Below, one piece after another: positions 17,381 to 27,187 of a DNA stretch of 64,000 nucleotides. The stretch is from assembly GCF_018449695.1 (NCBI RefSeq), contig NZ_JAAVUY010000006.1, positions 186,001 through 250,000 of the forward strand, in the 5' to 3' direction. The DNA is from Bradyrhizobium sp. dw_411. Lineage in GTDB: Bacteria; Pseudomonadota; Alphaproteobacteria; Rhizobiales; Xanthobacteraceae. The position numbers were made by a program, and so were the translations under genes. A model generated the notes under the pieces. It did not search any database. It worked only from the letters and a program-made list of their open reading frames with translations, and had not been told where the DNA came from. Each line of letters opens with the position of its first letter. Position 1 is the first letter of the stretch.

Positions 17381-19647
17381 CAGCTTGCCGCCCGCGTCTC
17401 GCCAAGTTCCTGGAAAAATTGATGCACGTCGGCAGGCTTCTTGTAAATCGGCGACAGCGCCTCGGGCGCGAAATCGTCGACCTCGATCACTTTCGACACC
17501 GCTTCATGCGCCGCCACGAGCTGATCGCCCTCGACCTGCGTGATGATGCCTCTGGCCACGGCTTCTTTCGCGTCGCGAATATGCGCAGCCCGCATCCGCC
17601 TGGCGATGTCTTCCGCGCCGGTGACCAGCAGGAACGCCTTCTCCAGCCGGGCGATGCCGCCGTCGTCGTCAACATGCGACAGATCCGGCGTCAACCGATC
17701 GCGCGCCGCCGACGGCTCCAGGATCAACTGCGCGCATTGATGAATCACGCGATCGGACGGGCCGAGCACGCGCGCGCCAAACGGCTGGATCAGGAATGAC
17801 AGCACGAAGGCGACGAACCGGTTAGGCAGGTTTGCGAGAATTTCCGCGAAGCGGTTTTCGATGGTGCGAAAGCCGCTCGCCATGCACCATTCAAGCAGGA
17901 CGAAATCCGTGGCCTGACGGCCCTCGTCCTGCCACCGCTTCAGCGCGGCCGACAGCAGATATAATTCGGACAAGATATCGCCGAACCGCGCCGAGAGCAT
18001 TTCCTTGCGCTTGAGCGCGCCGCCCAGCGTCAACAGGGCCATGTCGGCGCAGAGCGCAAAGGCCGTGGAATAACGCGAAAGCTGGCGATAGAATCCGGTC
18101 GCCTCCGCGGCGTCGGGCGCCGGCGCGAACATCCCGCGGGTCCAACTGCGGCCCCATGCCCGGAACAGCGTGGTCACGCTGTGGCCGACATGTTTCCAGA
18201 ACGCGGTGTCGAAGGCGTCGAGACCCTTGGCGCGATCAGACTCGCCGAGCGCATTCATTTCCTGCAGCAGATAGGGATGCGCGCGGATCGCGCCCTGCCC
18301 GAACACGATCAGATTGCGGGTCAGGATATTGGCGCCCTCGACCGTGATGCCGACCGGGACCGAGCGATAGAGATTGCCGATGTAATTCTGCGGGCCGTCG
18401 ATCACGGCCTTGCCGCCATGGATGTCCATCGCGTCATCGATCGCGATCCGCATCCGCTCGGTGGCCTGCAGCTTCATGATGCCGGAAATGACAGCCGGAT
18501 GATGGCCCTGATTGAGCGCCGCACAGGTCAGCCGCCGCGCGGCATCGAGCAAATAGGCGGTGCCGGCAATCCGCGCCAGCGGCTCCTCGATCCCCTCGAA
18601 TTTTCCGATGGGAACATTGAATTGCTCACGGATGCGGGCATAGGCGCCAGTGGTGCGCGCGGCATAGGCCGCACCGGCCGCGGACAGTGACGGCAGCGAG
18701 ATGCCGCGCCCGGCGGCGAGCGCCGTCATCAGCATCTTCCAGCCCTGGCCGAGACGTTCCTGGCCGCCAATGATGTAGTCCATCGGAATGAAGACGTCCT
18801 TGCCCCAGTTCGGGCCGTTCTGAAACACCTGCATCGCCGGCAGATGGCGATGGCCGATGGTGACGCCGGGCAGGTGGGTCGGGATCAGCGCCACGGTGAT
18901 GCCGAGTTCGTCCTGCGATCCCACCAGATGGTCCGGATCATACGCTTTGAAGGCGAGGCCGAGCAGCGTCGCGACCGGGCCGAGCGTGATGTAGCGTTTG
19001 TGCCAGTTGAGGCGTAGCCCCAGCACTTCGCGGCCCTCGAAATTACCCTTGCAGATGATACCGCTGTCGATCATCGCGGCCGCATCGGAGCCGGCTTCCG
19101 GGCTTGTAAGCCCGAAGCAGGGAATATCGCGCCCATCGGCCAGACGCGGCAGCCATTGTTGCTGCTGGTCCTTGGTACCGAAACGCATCAGCAATTCGCC
19201 GGGGCCGAGCGAGTTCGGCACCATCACGGTGACGGCAGCGGCCAGACAACGCGACGAGATCTTCCGCACCACTTCGGAATGCGCATAGGGCGAGAAGCCA
19301 AGCCCGCCATATTCCCTGGGGATGATCATGCCGAAGAATTTATGGACCTTGATGAAGTCCCAGACTTCCGGCGGCAGATCGCGCCATTCCCAATTGATCT
19401 TCCAGTCGTCGAGCATCGCGCAGAGTTCATCGACCGGGCCGTTGAGAAAGGCGTTCTCTTCGGCGGTCAGGGTCGCCGGCGCATTGGCAAGCAGTTTCGA
19501 CCAATCGGGATTGCCGGTGAAGAGGTCAGCGTCCCACCAGACATCGCCGGCTTCCAGCGCCTCGCGCTCGGTGTCCGACATCGACGGCAATACGCCGCGC
19601 GCCCAGGAGAAGATCGGCTTGGTGACGAAATCGCGGCGAAAGCTCAT
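17380..19647 (-). CDS. fadE: Acyl-CoA dehydrogenase, FadE type
   Basis: 755 aa from ATG 19647, which has GAGG 8 bases upstream; ATG 19653 is too close to that site. It has the long FadE architecture: an N-terminal extension, an acyl-CoA dehydrogenase core (about 90-480) with CFGLTSPEAGSDAAAM, and a C-terminal DUF1974-type region (about 480-750). It catalyses the first, FAD-dependent oxidation of fatty acyl-CoA. It is the first gene of a three-gene beta-oxidation operon. No regulator is adjacent upstream; the 200-base leader has no palindrome that I could identify. Confidence 0.93.
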   Translation of the reverse strand: MSFRRDFVTKPIFSWARGVLPSMSDTEREALEAGDVWWDADLFTGNPDWSKLLANAPATLTAEENAFLNGPVDELCAMLDDWKINWEWRDLPPEVWDFIKVHKFFGMIIPREYGGLGFSPYAHSEVVRKISSRCLAAAVTVMVPNSLGPGELLMRFGTKDQQQQWLPRLADGRDIPCFGLTSPEAGSDAAAMIDSGIICKGNFEGREVLGLRLNWHKRYITLGPVATLLGLAFKAYDPDHLVGSQDELGITVALIPTHLPGVTIGHRHLPAMQVFQNGPNWGKDVFIPMDYIIGGQERLGQGWKMLMTALAAGRGISLPSLSAAGAAYAARTTGAYARIREQFNVPIGKFEGIEEPLARIAGTAYLLDAARRLTCAALNQGHHPAVISGIMKLQATERMRIAIDDAMDIHGGKAVIDGPQNYIGNLYRSVPVGITVEGANILTRNLIVFGQGAIRAHPYLLQEMNALGESDRAKGLDAFDTAFWKHVGHSVTTLFRAWGRSWTRGMFAPAPDAAEATGFYRQLSRYSTAFALCADMALLTLGGALKRKEMLSARFGDILSELYLLSAALKRWQDEGRQATDFVLLEWCMASGFRTIENRFAEILANLPNRFVAFVLSFLIQPFGARVLGPSDRVIHQCAQLILEPSAARDRLTPDLSHVDDDGGIARLEKAFLLVTGAEDIARRMRAAHIRDAKEAVARGIITQVEGDQLVAAHEAVSKVIEVDDFAPEALSPIYKKPADVHQFFQELGETRAAS

Positions 19648-19865
19648 GGCCATGTCCTCATGATCGAAGCGAAGCGATTTGGCAGCCGGCCGGCTTGCCG
19701 GCGCAGAACAGGTGATTCAAATTAGCAGGAAAGCACGGGCAAGACAGCGTGAGATATCCGTCGCACCGGGAGTTACGACATAAAGGTAACGCGAAACTGA
19801 TAACGGCCGGGCACCGCAACGGTTCCGGAAAACGCAATGTTAAGCGTTAGTTGCTGCGGTGCGGC

Positions 19866-20498
19866 TCAATCCGGCCGCGCCATCTCGAACATCGCCTCGG
19901 GCTTGATCTCGAAATAGTCACCGCGACGCCCGGCACGCACGATGGGACGTGCCAGCGCGGTTTGGTAGACGCCGTCCTTGATCATCGCCTTGTCGATGTG
20001 GACAGCGACGACTTCACCCAAGGTCAGCCAGCCCGGCACCTTGTCGCCGTCCTTGTTCTGCAACTGGATGATTTGCGTCAACTTGCATTCAAACGAGACC
20101 GGGCTTTCCGCGACCCTGGGTACGTTGACGAGCCTGCCCGGCACAGCGGTCAAGCCGGCGATCCCGAATTCATCGACATCGCGCGCGACATGCGCCGCGG
20201 TGGCGTTCATCTGCGTCGCCAGATCCCGGGTTGCGAGATTCCAGACGAACTCGCCGGTCTCCTGGATGTTCTGAACGCTGTCTTTCAGCGACGTCGAGGA
20301 GAACCCGATGATCGGCGGGATATAATTGAAGCCGTTGAAAAAGCTGTAAGGCGCGAGATTGACGTTGCCTTTGGAGTCGCGCGACGAGATCCACCCGATC
20401 GGACGCGGAGCAATGATCGCATTGAACGGATCGTGCTTGAGGCCGTGGCCGTTGACCGGCTCGTAATAGTGCAGATCTTTCGGGCTTGATGCGTCCAC
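19866..20498 (-). CDS. Flavin reductase-like FMN-binding protein
   Basis: 210 aa from a GTG at 20498, with AGAGGAA 8 bases upstream. Translating from further upstream would read through a repeat element, so the GTG is preferred. It has the flavin reductase (split-barrel) pattern: an N-terminal FNAIIAPRPIGWISS, NLAPYSFFNGFN, then FSSTSLKDSVQNIQETGEFV. Such proteins bind FMN and either supply reduced flavin to an oxygenase or act on their own. No partner oxygenase is adjacent, so the role is open. Confidence 0.88.
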   Translation of the reverse strand: MDASSPKDLHYYEPVNGHGLKHDPFNAIIAPRPIGWISSRDSKGNVNLAPYSFFNGFNYIPPIIGFSSTSLKDSVQNIQETGEFVWNLATRDLATQMNATAAHVARDVDEFGIAGLTAVPGRLVNVPRVAESPVSFECKLTQIIQLQNKDGDKVPGWLTLGEVVAVHIDKAMIKDGVYQTALARPIVRAGRRGDYFEIKPEAMFEMARPD

Positions 20499-20547
20499 GT
20501 CGGTATTTCCTCTAGTTTGGCAGTCATTGCGAGCGGTAAGACGCTCC

Positions 20548-20627
20548 GTCATTCCGGGATGGTCCGAAGGACCAGACCCGGAATCTCGAGATTCCGGGCT
20601 CGATGCTTCGCATCGCCCCGGAATGAC
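20548..20627. repeat. Palindromic intergenic repeat, copy B
   Basis: The outer arms CCGTCATTCCGGG / CCCGGAATGACGG (13 bp) enclose CCCGGAATCT-CG-AGATTCCGGG and small hairpins. The sequence and order are the same as copies at 13444 and 40884. It sits between the flavin reductase-like gene and the tetR gene. Confidence 0.82.
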
Positions 20628-20649
20628 GGAGAAACTATCAGCTTTCTCG

Positions 20650-21261
20650 CTATTTCGCCAAACGACCGCGCGGCGCAAGCCCTGCAATGATAAAATCGAT
20701 CATCTGGTCGAGCGACGGCCCCGGCTTATTGGCACATTGCGCGATCATCTGCGGATGAAAGAACCGCATCATCGCCGTGCAGGCGCACATCGTCGTGACC
20801 GGGAGATCAGCCGTCTCGAACTCGCCCGAAGCCACGCCCTCGGCAATGACCGTGCCGATGGTCTCGGTGATGTGCTCCATGTGGGCGACGCAGACTTCCC
20901 AGCTCTCTTCCATCGCTATCGCAACCATCTCGTGCAGCTTGGAATCGCCGACATAGCGCTCGGAATTCATGCGATGGATGGTTGTCAAAAGCTCCCGCAA
21001 GCGGATCGCTACCGGTCCGCGTCCCGACGCGATGGTCCGCGCCGCATCCTCCACCTCACCCATCAAGACGCGCGCAACGCCCTCGTGAATCGCCTTTTTC
21101 GAATCGAAAAAGCGATAGACGTTGGCCGGGCTCATGCGCAGCAGCTTGGCGATGTCGGCGACGGTGGTCTTCTGGTAGCCGATTTCACGGAACAGGCGCT
21201 CCGCCACCTCGAGAATACGTTCCCGGGTGTCCTGCTCGATATGTTCCGAAACCAGCGTCAT
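20650..21261 (-). CDS. TetR-family repressor of the RND efflux operon
   Basis: 203 aa from ATG 21261; upstream in-frame codons include only a TTG at 21294. The helix-turn-helix is at about 15-60 (TVADIAKLLRMSPANVYRFF). The C-terminal domain (pattern GVARVLMGEVEDAARTI) matches the TetR C-terminal type found with efflux pumps. The gene is 33 bases downstream of the RND pump gene on the same strand. The 14-bp palindrome at 25634-25663 before the adaptor gene is its probable operator, giving repression of adaptor, pump and itself. Confidence 0.9.
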   Translation of the reverse strand: MTLVSEHIEQDTRERILEVAERLFREIGYQKTTVADIAKLLRMSPANVYRFFDSKKAIHEGVARVLMGEVEDAARTIASGRGPVAIRLRELLTTIHRMNSERYVGDSKLHEMVAIAMEESWEVCVAHMEHITETIGTVIAEGVASGEFETADLPVTTMCACTAMMRFFHPQMIAQCANKPGPSLDQMIDFIIAGLAPRGRLAK

Positions 21262-21294
21262 GGCAGTACTCAAATCAGCGCGCTTAATCTTCAA

Positions 21295-24200
21295 TTATTC
21301 CGCTGCCTCAGCAAGCGGAAATGCGGGTTGCGCGTGATCCCCGTGTTGCGATGCAGGATCAAGGTGCTCGCTCGGGCCGCTTTCCTCGAGGCTCTTGCGG
21401 AACCAGAGGGCGTAGAGACCCGGCAGGTATAGCAGAGTGAGGAAGGTTGCAACAAACAAGCCGCCCATGATGGTGATCGCCATCGGACCCCAGAACGCCG
21501 AGCGCGACAGCGGGATCATCGCCAGGATGGCGGCGAGCGCGGTCAGCACCACCGGACGGGCCCGCCGGACCGTGGCCTCGACGATGGCCTCCCGGCGTGT
21601 CAGGCCGTGGGACACATCGGTTTCGATCTGGTCGACCAGAATCACCGCGTTGCGCATGATCATCCCGGCCAGTGCGATCAACCCAAGCAGCGCCACGAAG
21701 CCAAAGGGCTGGTTGGCGACATTGAGGCCGAGCGAGGCGCCCACGATTCCGAGAGGAGCGGTCAGGAACACCAGGATCAGCCGCGAAAAGCTCTGCAACT
21801 GGATCATCAGCAGGGTCAGCATCACCAGCACCATCAGCGGAAACAGCACGAAGATCGAGGCATTGCCCTTGGCAGATTCCTCGAACGCTCCGCCGGCCTC
21901 GATCCGGTAGGCCGGTTCCAGGCTGTCGCGGATTTCCTGCAGCTTGGGCCAGATCTGGTTGGTCACGTCAGGCGCCTGCACGCCATCGGCCACGTCACCG
22001 CGCACGGTGATCGCCATGTCGCGGTTACGCCGCCACAGGATCGGTTCCTCATGGTCGTATTCGATCTTGGCGATCTGCAATAGCGGCACCGCGACGCCAT
22101 TGCGTGAGGTGACGGTGAGATCGCCGACATGGCTGAGATCGAGCCGCTCGGACGGCACCGCGCGCGCGACCACATCAACCTTCTCGATACCGTCGCGCAC
22201 GGTCGTGACCGGCACGCCCGAGATCAGCATGCCCAGCGCCTGCGAAACATCCTGCGGGGTCAGGCCGAGCGCACGTGCGCGGTCCTGATCCACCACCAGC
22301 TTCAGATAGGGCGACTGTTCGTTCCAGTTGAGCTGCGGATCCCTGATGTTCTCGTTCTGCTTGACCACGTCGCGCACCCGGTAGGCGATATCGCGGACGG
22401 TCTGGGGGTCCGGGCCGATCACGCGGAATTGCACGGGGAAGCCGACTGGCGGTCCGAAGTTAAAGCGATCGACCCGCACCCGTGCTTCGGTCAGCGTGCC
22501 GTTCTCGACCGATCGTTCCAGCCGCGCCTTGATCCGCTCGCGCGCCTCGACATTCTTGGCGACGATCACGATTTCGGCAAATGCCTCGTTCGGCAGTTGC
22601 GGATTGAGCCCCAACCAGAAGCGTGGCGAGCCCTGACCGACATAGGCGGTGTAGGTCGCGATATCCCTGTCGTCTTTCAGCAGCGCCTCGGCCTTTTTCA
22701 CGGACTGCTCGGTGACGCCAAACGCCGTCCCTTCCGGCAGCCGCAACTGCAGGAACAGTTCGGGCCGCTCCGACAGCGGGAAGAACTGCTGCTGCACATG
22801 GCCGAAGCCCACGATCGAGAGCACGAATATCCCGGCCGTCGCCAGCACCACCTTGATCCGGTGGTTGACGCACCACTGAATCATGCTGCGCAGAACGCGA
22901 TACATGCGAGTCTCGTAGACTGCATGCGGATCGTGGTTGTGGCTGACCGTGATATTCGGCAGCAGCTTGACGCCGATATAGGGCGTGAAGATCACCGCGA
23001 CGAACCAGGACGCGACCAGCGCGATCGCAACGATCCAGAAAATGCCGCCGGCATATTCACCGACCGCGGAATTGGCGAATCCAATCGGCAGGAATCCGGC
23101 CGCAGTCACCAGCGTACCCGTCAGCATCGGAAACGCCGTGGATTCCCAGGCAAAGGACGCCGCGCGGACGCGATCCCAGCCCTGCTCCATCTTCACCACC
23201 ATCATCTCGACCGCGATGATGGCGTCATCGACCAGAAGACCGAGCGCGATGATCAACGCGCCGAGCGTGATTCGATGCAGGTCGAGCGACATCGCGTTCA
23301 TGACGATAAAGACGATCGCCAGCACCAGCGGTACCGACAGCGCCACCACAATGCCCGTGCGCCAGCCCAGCGCGAGGAAGCTGACAAACAAGACGATCGC
23401 CAGCGCTTCGATGAACGAATGCACGAATTCGCTGACGGCGTGCTCGACCACTTCCGGCTGGTCGGCAATGCGGTCAACATTGATGCCCTGCGGCACCGCC
23501 CTCATGAATTCGGCGGTGGCATCGGCGACATCCTTGCCGAGCTCGAGGATATTGGCGCCCTTGGCCGTGACCACGCCGATGCCGATCGCGGGCTTGCCTT
23601 CCTGACGCACCACGAAGCTCGGCGGATCAACGAAGCCATGCGTGACGGTCGCGATATCCCCTAAGCGAAACACGCGGCCATTGCTCTCGACCGGGGTTTC
23701 CGCCACCGCCTTGACGCCATCGAGCGCACCGGTGACGCGCAACGGCACGCGTTGCGAAGAGGTTTCTACCGTGCCCGCCGGCACGACATTGTTTTGCTTG
23801 GCCAGCGAATCGAACAACGCCTGCGGCGTGATCCCCAGCGTCGCCAGCTTGGCATGGGAGAATTCGACGAATATCTTCTCGTCCTGGGTGCCATACATAT
23901 CGACCTTGGTGACACCCGGCACCTTCAACAGCCGCTGGCGCATGCCTTCGGCGGCTTTCTTCAACTGCGCGTAGTCGGCGCCGTCGCTGGTCATCATATA
24001 AAGGATGGAATCGACGTCGCTGAATTCGTCGTTGACGACGGGGCCGAGCAGGCCGGCTGGCAACTGGCCCTGTACGTCGGCCAGCTTCTTGCGCAGCAGA
24101 TAAAACAGATACGGTACATCCTTGGGCGGCGTCGAATCCTTGAACGAGACCTGCATCGCCGTGAATGACGGCTTCGAATAGGTCTCCACCTTGTCGAAAT

Positions 24201-24435
24201 ACGGCAACTCCTGCAGTTTCTTCTCGATCGGATCGGCTACTTGCGTCTGCATTTCCGCCGAGGTTGCGCCCGGCCAGATCGCCGAGACGTTCACCACCTT
24301 CACCGTAAAGAACGGATCCTCCGCGCGCCCTAGCCCCCGATAGGAGAAGAAGCCAGCGACACCGAGCGCCACGATCAGGAACAGAATGAGTGCGGGATGG
24401 CTCACCGCCCAGCCCGAAAGATTGAACCGCTTCAT
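21295..24435 (-). CDS. RND-family efflux pump, inner-membrane subunit
   Basis: 1046 aa, the normal RND length, with 12 transmembrane helices and two large periplasmic loops. TM4 carries the proton-relay pair in GLLVDDAIIAVEMMV. The N-terminus (HPALILFLIVALGVAGFFSYRG) is TM1. It exports hydrophobic drugs, solvents or metabolites with the adaptor encoded upstream. No outer-membrane TolC-type gene is in the cluster, so it must borrow one. GGGGAG precedes the ATG. It resembles the branch of RND pumps with a short adaptor (TriC/VmeI-like) more than AcrB itself. Confidence 0.94.
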   Translation of the reverse strand: MKRFNLSGWAVSHPALILFLIVALGVAGFFSYRGLGRAEDPFFTVKVVNVSAIWPGATSAEMQTQVADPIEKKLQELPYFDKVETYSKPSFTAMQVSFKDSTPPKDVPYLFYLLRKKLADVQGQLPAGLLGPVVNDEFSDVDSILYMMTSDGADYAQLKKAAEGMRQRLLKVPGVTKVDMYGTQDEKIFVEFSHAKLATLGITPQALFDSLAKQNNVVPAGTVETSSQRVPLRVTGALDGVKAVAETPVESNGRVFRLGDIATVTHGFVDPPSFVVRQEGKPAIGIGVVTAKGANILELGKDVADATAEFMRAVPQGINVDRIADQPEVVEHAVSEFVHSFIEALAIVLFVSFLALGWRTGIVVALSVPLVLAIVFIVMNAMSLDLHRITLGALIIALGLLVDDAIIAVEMMVVKMEQGWDRVRAASFAWESTAFPMLTGTLVTAAGFLPIGFANSAVGEYAGGIFWIVAIALVASWFVAVIFTPYIGVKLLPNITVSHNHDPHAVYETRMYRVLRSMIQWCVNHRIKVVLATAGIFVLSIVGFGHVQQQFFPLSERPELFLQLRLPEGTAFGVTEQSVKKAEALLKDDRDIATYTAYVGQGSPRFWLGLNPQLPNEAFAEIVIVAKNVEARERIKARLERSVENGTLTEARVRVDRFNFGPPVGFPVQFRVIGPDPQTVRDIAYRVRDVVKQNENIRDPQLNWNEQSPYLKLVVDQDRARALGLTPQDVSQALGMLISGVPVTTVRDGIEKVDVVARAVPSERLDLSHVGDLTVTSRNGVAVPLLQIAKIEYDHEEPILWRRNRDMAITVRGDVADGVQAPDVTNQIWPKLQEIRDSLEPAYRIEAGGAFEESAKGNASIFVLFPLMVLVMLTLLMIQLQSFSRLILVFLTAPLGIVGASLGLNVANQPFGFVALLGLIALAGMIMRNAVILVDQIETDVSHGLTRREAIVEATVRRARPVVLTALAAILAMIPLSRSAFWGPMAITIMGGLFVATFLTLLYLPGLYALWFRKSLEESGPSEHLDPASQHGDHAQPAFPLAEAAE

Positions 24436-24484
24436 CGCGCGCTCCCCGGATTGATCCAGATTAAAAACTTAAAACGACCAAAAC

Positions 24485-25591
24485 CTAAAATGACAGTGAC
24501 GAGACAACCCGGACCTTCTGGGCCGGATCGAGTTTCTGCACGCCCAGCACGACAACCTTCGAGCCGTCATCCACGCCGCCGGTAATGACGACGTCATTGC
24601 TGCCGTAGGACTTCACCAGCACCGGCTTCAGCGCGACTTCGCCCTTTGCATCGACGGTATAGAGCGAGGGATCGCCGCCCTGGCTGTACAATGCCGACAG
24701 CGGCAACCGCGCCACGCGTTCGGTCAGGGGATCGGCCAGCGTCAGCGTTGCGGTCATGCCGAGCGAGACCTTGTCATCGGCTTCAGGCAGCGAGAACTTG
24801 GCGAGATACGTCCGTGTCGCGGCATCGGCCTGCGGCGCGACCTCGCGCAGTTTGGCCACGTATTTCTTGTCGGGTTCGGACCACAGCGTCACGGTCGCCG
24901 TGCCTTCCTTGGCGCGGCTCAGAAGCGTCTCGGGGATCGCGACCACGGCTTCCTTTTCGGCAAAGCGCGCGACGCGAATGGCGGTCTGCCCGGACGCCAC
25001 CACCTGCCCGGCGTCGACCAGGGTCGCGGTCACGACACCGCGGGTGTCGGCCACCAGCGTTGCATAAGAGAGGGAGTTTTTGGTGAGTTCGACCGAGCGC
25101 TCGCCGCGATTGAGGCGCGCCCGCGCTTCATCGGCGGCGGCCTTGGCCTGATCCAGCTGCGCATCGGTGGCCCAGCCTTTTGCGCGCAAATCCTTGGCGC
25201 GCTGCTCGGCGGCAGCGGCCTGCGCCAGCACGCCGGTCGCGGCGCGGAATTCGGCTTCGGCCTGTTCGGCCTGCAGCCTCAGATCGATTTCATCGAGCGT
25301 TGCCAGCGGCTGGCCGACATCGACGGTATCGCCGACTTCAACCAGGCGCTTTGCGATCTTGCCGGGGACCCGAAAACCCATGTCGGTTTCGATCCGGGGA
25401 CGGATGGTGCCGACAAAACTGCGCTCCGGCGATTCCTGCTCATAATGCACCGTGGCGACCAGAACTGGCCGCGCGGGGACGGTCTTCTCGGCGACCTTGT
25501 CATTGCAGCCGGCCAAGGTAATGGCTGTAGCTGCCAGCAATGCGCCGGTTAATAGCCTGTAATAACTTGAGAAAATGGAACGGGCGAACAT
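24485..25591 (-). CDS. RND efflux periplasmic adaptor (membrane fusion) lipoprotein
   Basis: 368 aa from ATG 25591, which has GGAGAG close upstream; ATG 25603 is the alternative. A lipoprotein signal ends in LAGC at about residue 28. The order is beta-barrel, lipoyl (PGKIAKRLVEVGDTVDVGQPLATLDEIDL), coiled-coil hairpin (about 95-160, Ala/Glu-rich), then lipoyl and barrel halves again. The adaptor links the pump to an outer-membrane channel. It is the first gene of the adaptor-pump-TetR operon, with the palindrome at 25634-25663 immediately in front. Confidence 0.92.
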   Translation of the reverse strand: MFARSIFSSYYRLLTGALLAATAITLAGCNDKVAEKTVPARPVLVATVHYEQESPERSFVGTIRPRIETDMGFRVPGKIAKRLVEVGDTVDVGQPLATLDEIDLRLQAEQAEAEFRAATGVLAQAAAAEQRAKDLRAKGWATDAQLDQAKAAADEARARLNRGERSVELTKNSLSYATLVADTRGVVTATLVDAGQVVASGQTAIRVARFAEKEAVVAIPETLLSRAKEGTATVTLWSEPDKKYVAKLREVAPQADAATRTYLAKFSLPEADDKVSLGMTATLTLADPLTERVARLPLSALYSQGGDPSLYTVDAKGEVALKPVLVKSYGSNDVVITGGVDDGSKVVVLGVQKLDPAQKVRVVSSLSF

Positions 25592-25633
25592 CTTTCTCTC
25601 CATCGGCTAAGGCTGATGAAGAGTGTTGATTAT

Positions 25634-25663
25634 TCACTGACGAATGTCAACATTCGTCAGTGA
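25634..25663. promoter_or_regulatory. Operator palindrome before the RND efflux operon
   Basis: A perfect 14-bp inverted repeat (TCACTGACGAATGT / ACATTCGTCAGTGA) with a 2-base centre lies 43 bases before the adaptor ATG at 25591. Half-sites of this kind (TGAC...GTCA around an AATGT core) are typical for AcrR-like TetR repressors of efflux pumps. The regulator is inferred to be the one encoded at 20650-21261. Confidence 0.78.
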
Positions 25664-25706
25664 TCATGATTTCGTGAGGGTTGCCCAGTCGCGCCCGTCT
25701 GCGCCG

Positions 25707-27044
25707 CTATCGCCTCGCCTCCCCCACGCTTGCGAATTCCGCCTTGGTCTCGTGACCGCCGAGAAAAGCCAGCAGGCCGCCGATCAGCGGCAGTACCGAA
25801 AGCACCAATAGCCCGGTCGAGGTGCTTCCGGTTGCTTCCTTGACCCAACCGATCAGATAGGGACCGCCGAAGCCGGCGAGGTTGCCGATCGAATTGATCA
25901 GCGCGATCGCCCCAGCCGCCGCCGTGCCGGAGAGCCACGCGGTCGGCAGCGTCCAGAACACCCCGAAAGTGCAGAACACGCCGATCGCCGCGACCACCAG
26001 CGCGACCATCGTGACGCCCGGACTGTCCATGTAACCGCAGACGGCGAGCGATATCGCAGTCAGCAGCAACGGCGCGCCGACATGCATCACGCGCTCGCGC
26101 GTCGCATCCGAATGCCGCGCCCACAGGATCATCGCAATCGTTCCGAACACGTAAGGTACTGCGGTGACGAAGCCGGTCTGCGCGTTGGAAAAGCCGAACG
26201 CCTTGACGATCTGCGGCAGCCAGAACTGCATGCCGTAAAGGGCGCTGACAAATCCGAAATAGATCAGGCTCAGTGTCAGCACTTTTGGCGAGGAAAGGGC
26301 TTGGCCCAGCGTGAGATGCTGCGCGGCCTGCTTGGCCGCGGTTTCGCCCTCAAGCTTTTTGGACAGCCACGCCTTTTGCTCGGCTGAAAGCCAGTCGGCC
26401 TTGGCGGGCCGATCGGTGAGATAGAACCACGTGACGATACCCAGGATCACCGAGGGAATGCCCTCGATGATGAACAGCCATTGCCAGCCCTTCAGCCCCA
26501 TCGCGCCGTCGAGGCCCAGCAACAGCCCGGAGAGCGGCGCGCCGAACACGGTCGAGATCGGCACCGCGATTGCAAACGCCGCCAGAAAGCGCGCGCGATA
26601 CTCTGCCGGATACCAATAGGTCAGATACAGAATGATGCCGGGAAAAAATCCGGCTTCGGCGACACCAAGCAGAAAGCGCAGCCCGTAAAAGCTCCAGGTC
26701 CCCGATACCAGCGACATCAGCGCCGAGATGATCCCCCAGCTCACCATGATGCGCGCGATCCAGCGGCTGGCGCCGAATTTTTCCAGCGCGAGGTTGCTCG
26801 GCACCTCGAACAGGAAATAGCCGATGAAGAAGATGCCGGCGCCCCAGGCAAACACCGTCGGCGAGAACTTCAGTTCCGCGTTCATGGTCAGCGCGGCGAA
26901 GCCGAGATTGACCCGGTCGAGAAAGGAAAAGAAATACGCCAGCACCAGGAATGGAATGAGCCGCCAGGAGATCGCGCGGATGGTGGATGTCTCGATTTCG
27001 CTCTTCGCGCCGGGCGCGGCAAATAGGGTGGCGGACTGGCTCAT
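25707..27044 (-). CDS. MFS transporter, anion:cation symporter (ACS) type
   Basis: 445 aa from ATG 27044, with GGGGGAG 6 bases upstream. It has 12 predicted helices. The N-terminal RLIPFLVLAYFFSFLDRVNLGFA is the classic start of the ACS family (phthalate, tartrate, glucarate, 4-hydroxyphenylacetate carriers), with a central cytoplasmic loop around residues 195-225. It should import an organic anion. It is divergent from the DUF4173 operon and is not joined to any catabolic gene here, so the substrate is unknown. Confidence 0.92.
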   Translation of the reverse strand: MSQSATLFAAPGAKSEIETSTIRAISWRLIPFLVLAYFFSFLDRVNLGFAALTMNAELKFSPTVFAWGAGIFFIGYFLFEVPSNLALEKFGASRWIARIMVSWGIISALMSLVSGTWSFYGLRFLLGVAEAGFFPGIILYLTYWYPAEYRARFLAAFAIAVPISTVFGAPLSGLLLGLDGAMGLKGWQWLFIIEGIPSVILGIVTWFYLTDRPAKADWLSAEQKAWLSKKLEGETAAKQAAQHLTLGQALSSPKVLTLSLIYFGFVSALYGMQFWLPQIVKAFGFSNAQTGFVTAVPYVFGTIAMILWARHSDATRERVMHVGAPLLLTAISLAVCGYMDSPGVTMVALVVAAIGVFCTFGVFWTLPTAWLSGTAAAGAIALINSIGNLAGFGGPYLIGWVKEATGSTSTGLLVLSVLPLIGGLLAFLGGHETKAEFASVGEARR

Positions 27045-27187
27045 GCGTTTCTCCCCCCGGAGTTTTGCTTTTGTTACTCGCGACTTGCCCACGTTCTAGC
27101 ATCGTCTGCGCAAAATCTGCACGAAAATACGCAAATCCTGAGCTTATCGGACAAACGGCCTGCCAACCGGCCCGGCATCATCAGGCC

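Noticed and set aside
22129..23664. Long open frame (511 codons) on the plus strand opposite the RND pump gene
   Set aside because: It is antisense to a well-supported family protein, has no Shine-Dalgarno or domain, and has the Arg/His-rich composition typical of frames mirrored from GC-rich genes.
24451..24464. TTGAT-CCAG-ATTAA, resembling a FixK/Fnr site, between adaptor and pump genes
   Set aside because: One mismatch to the consensus and located inside an operon, not at a promoter; likely chance.
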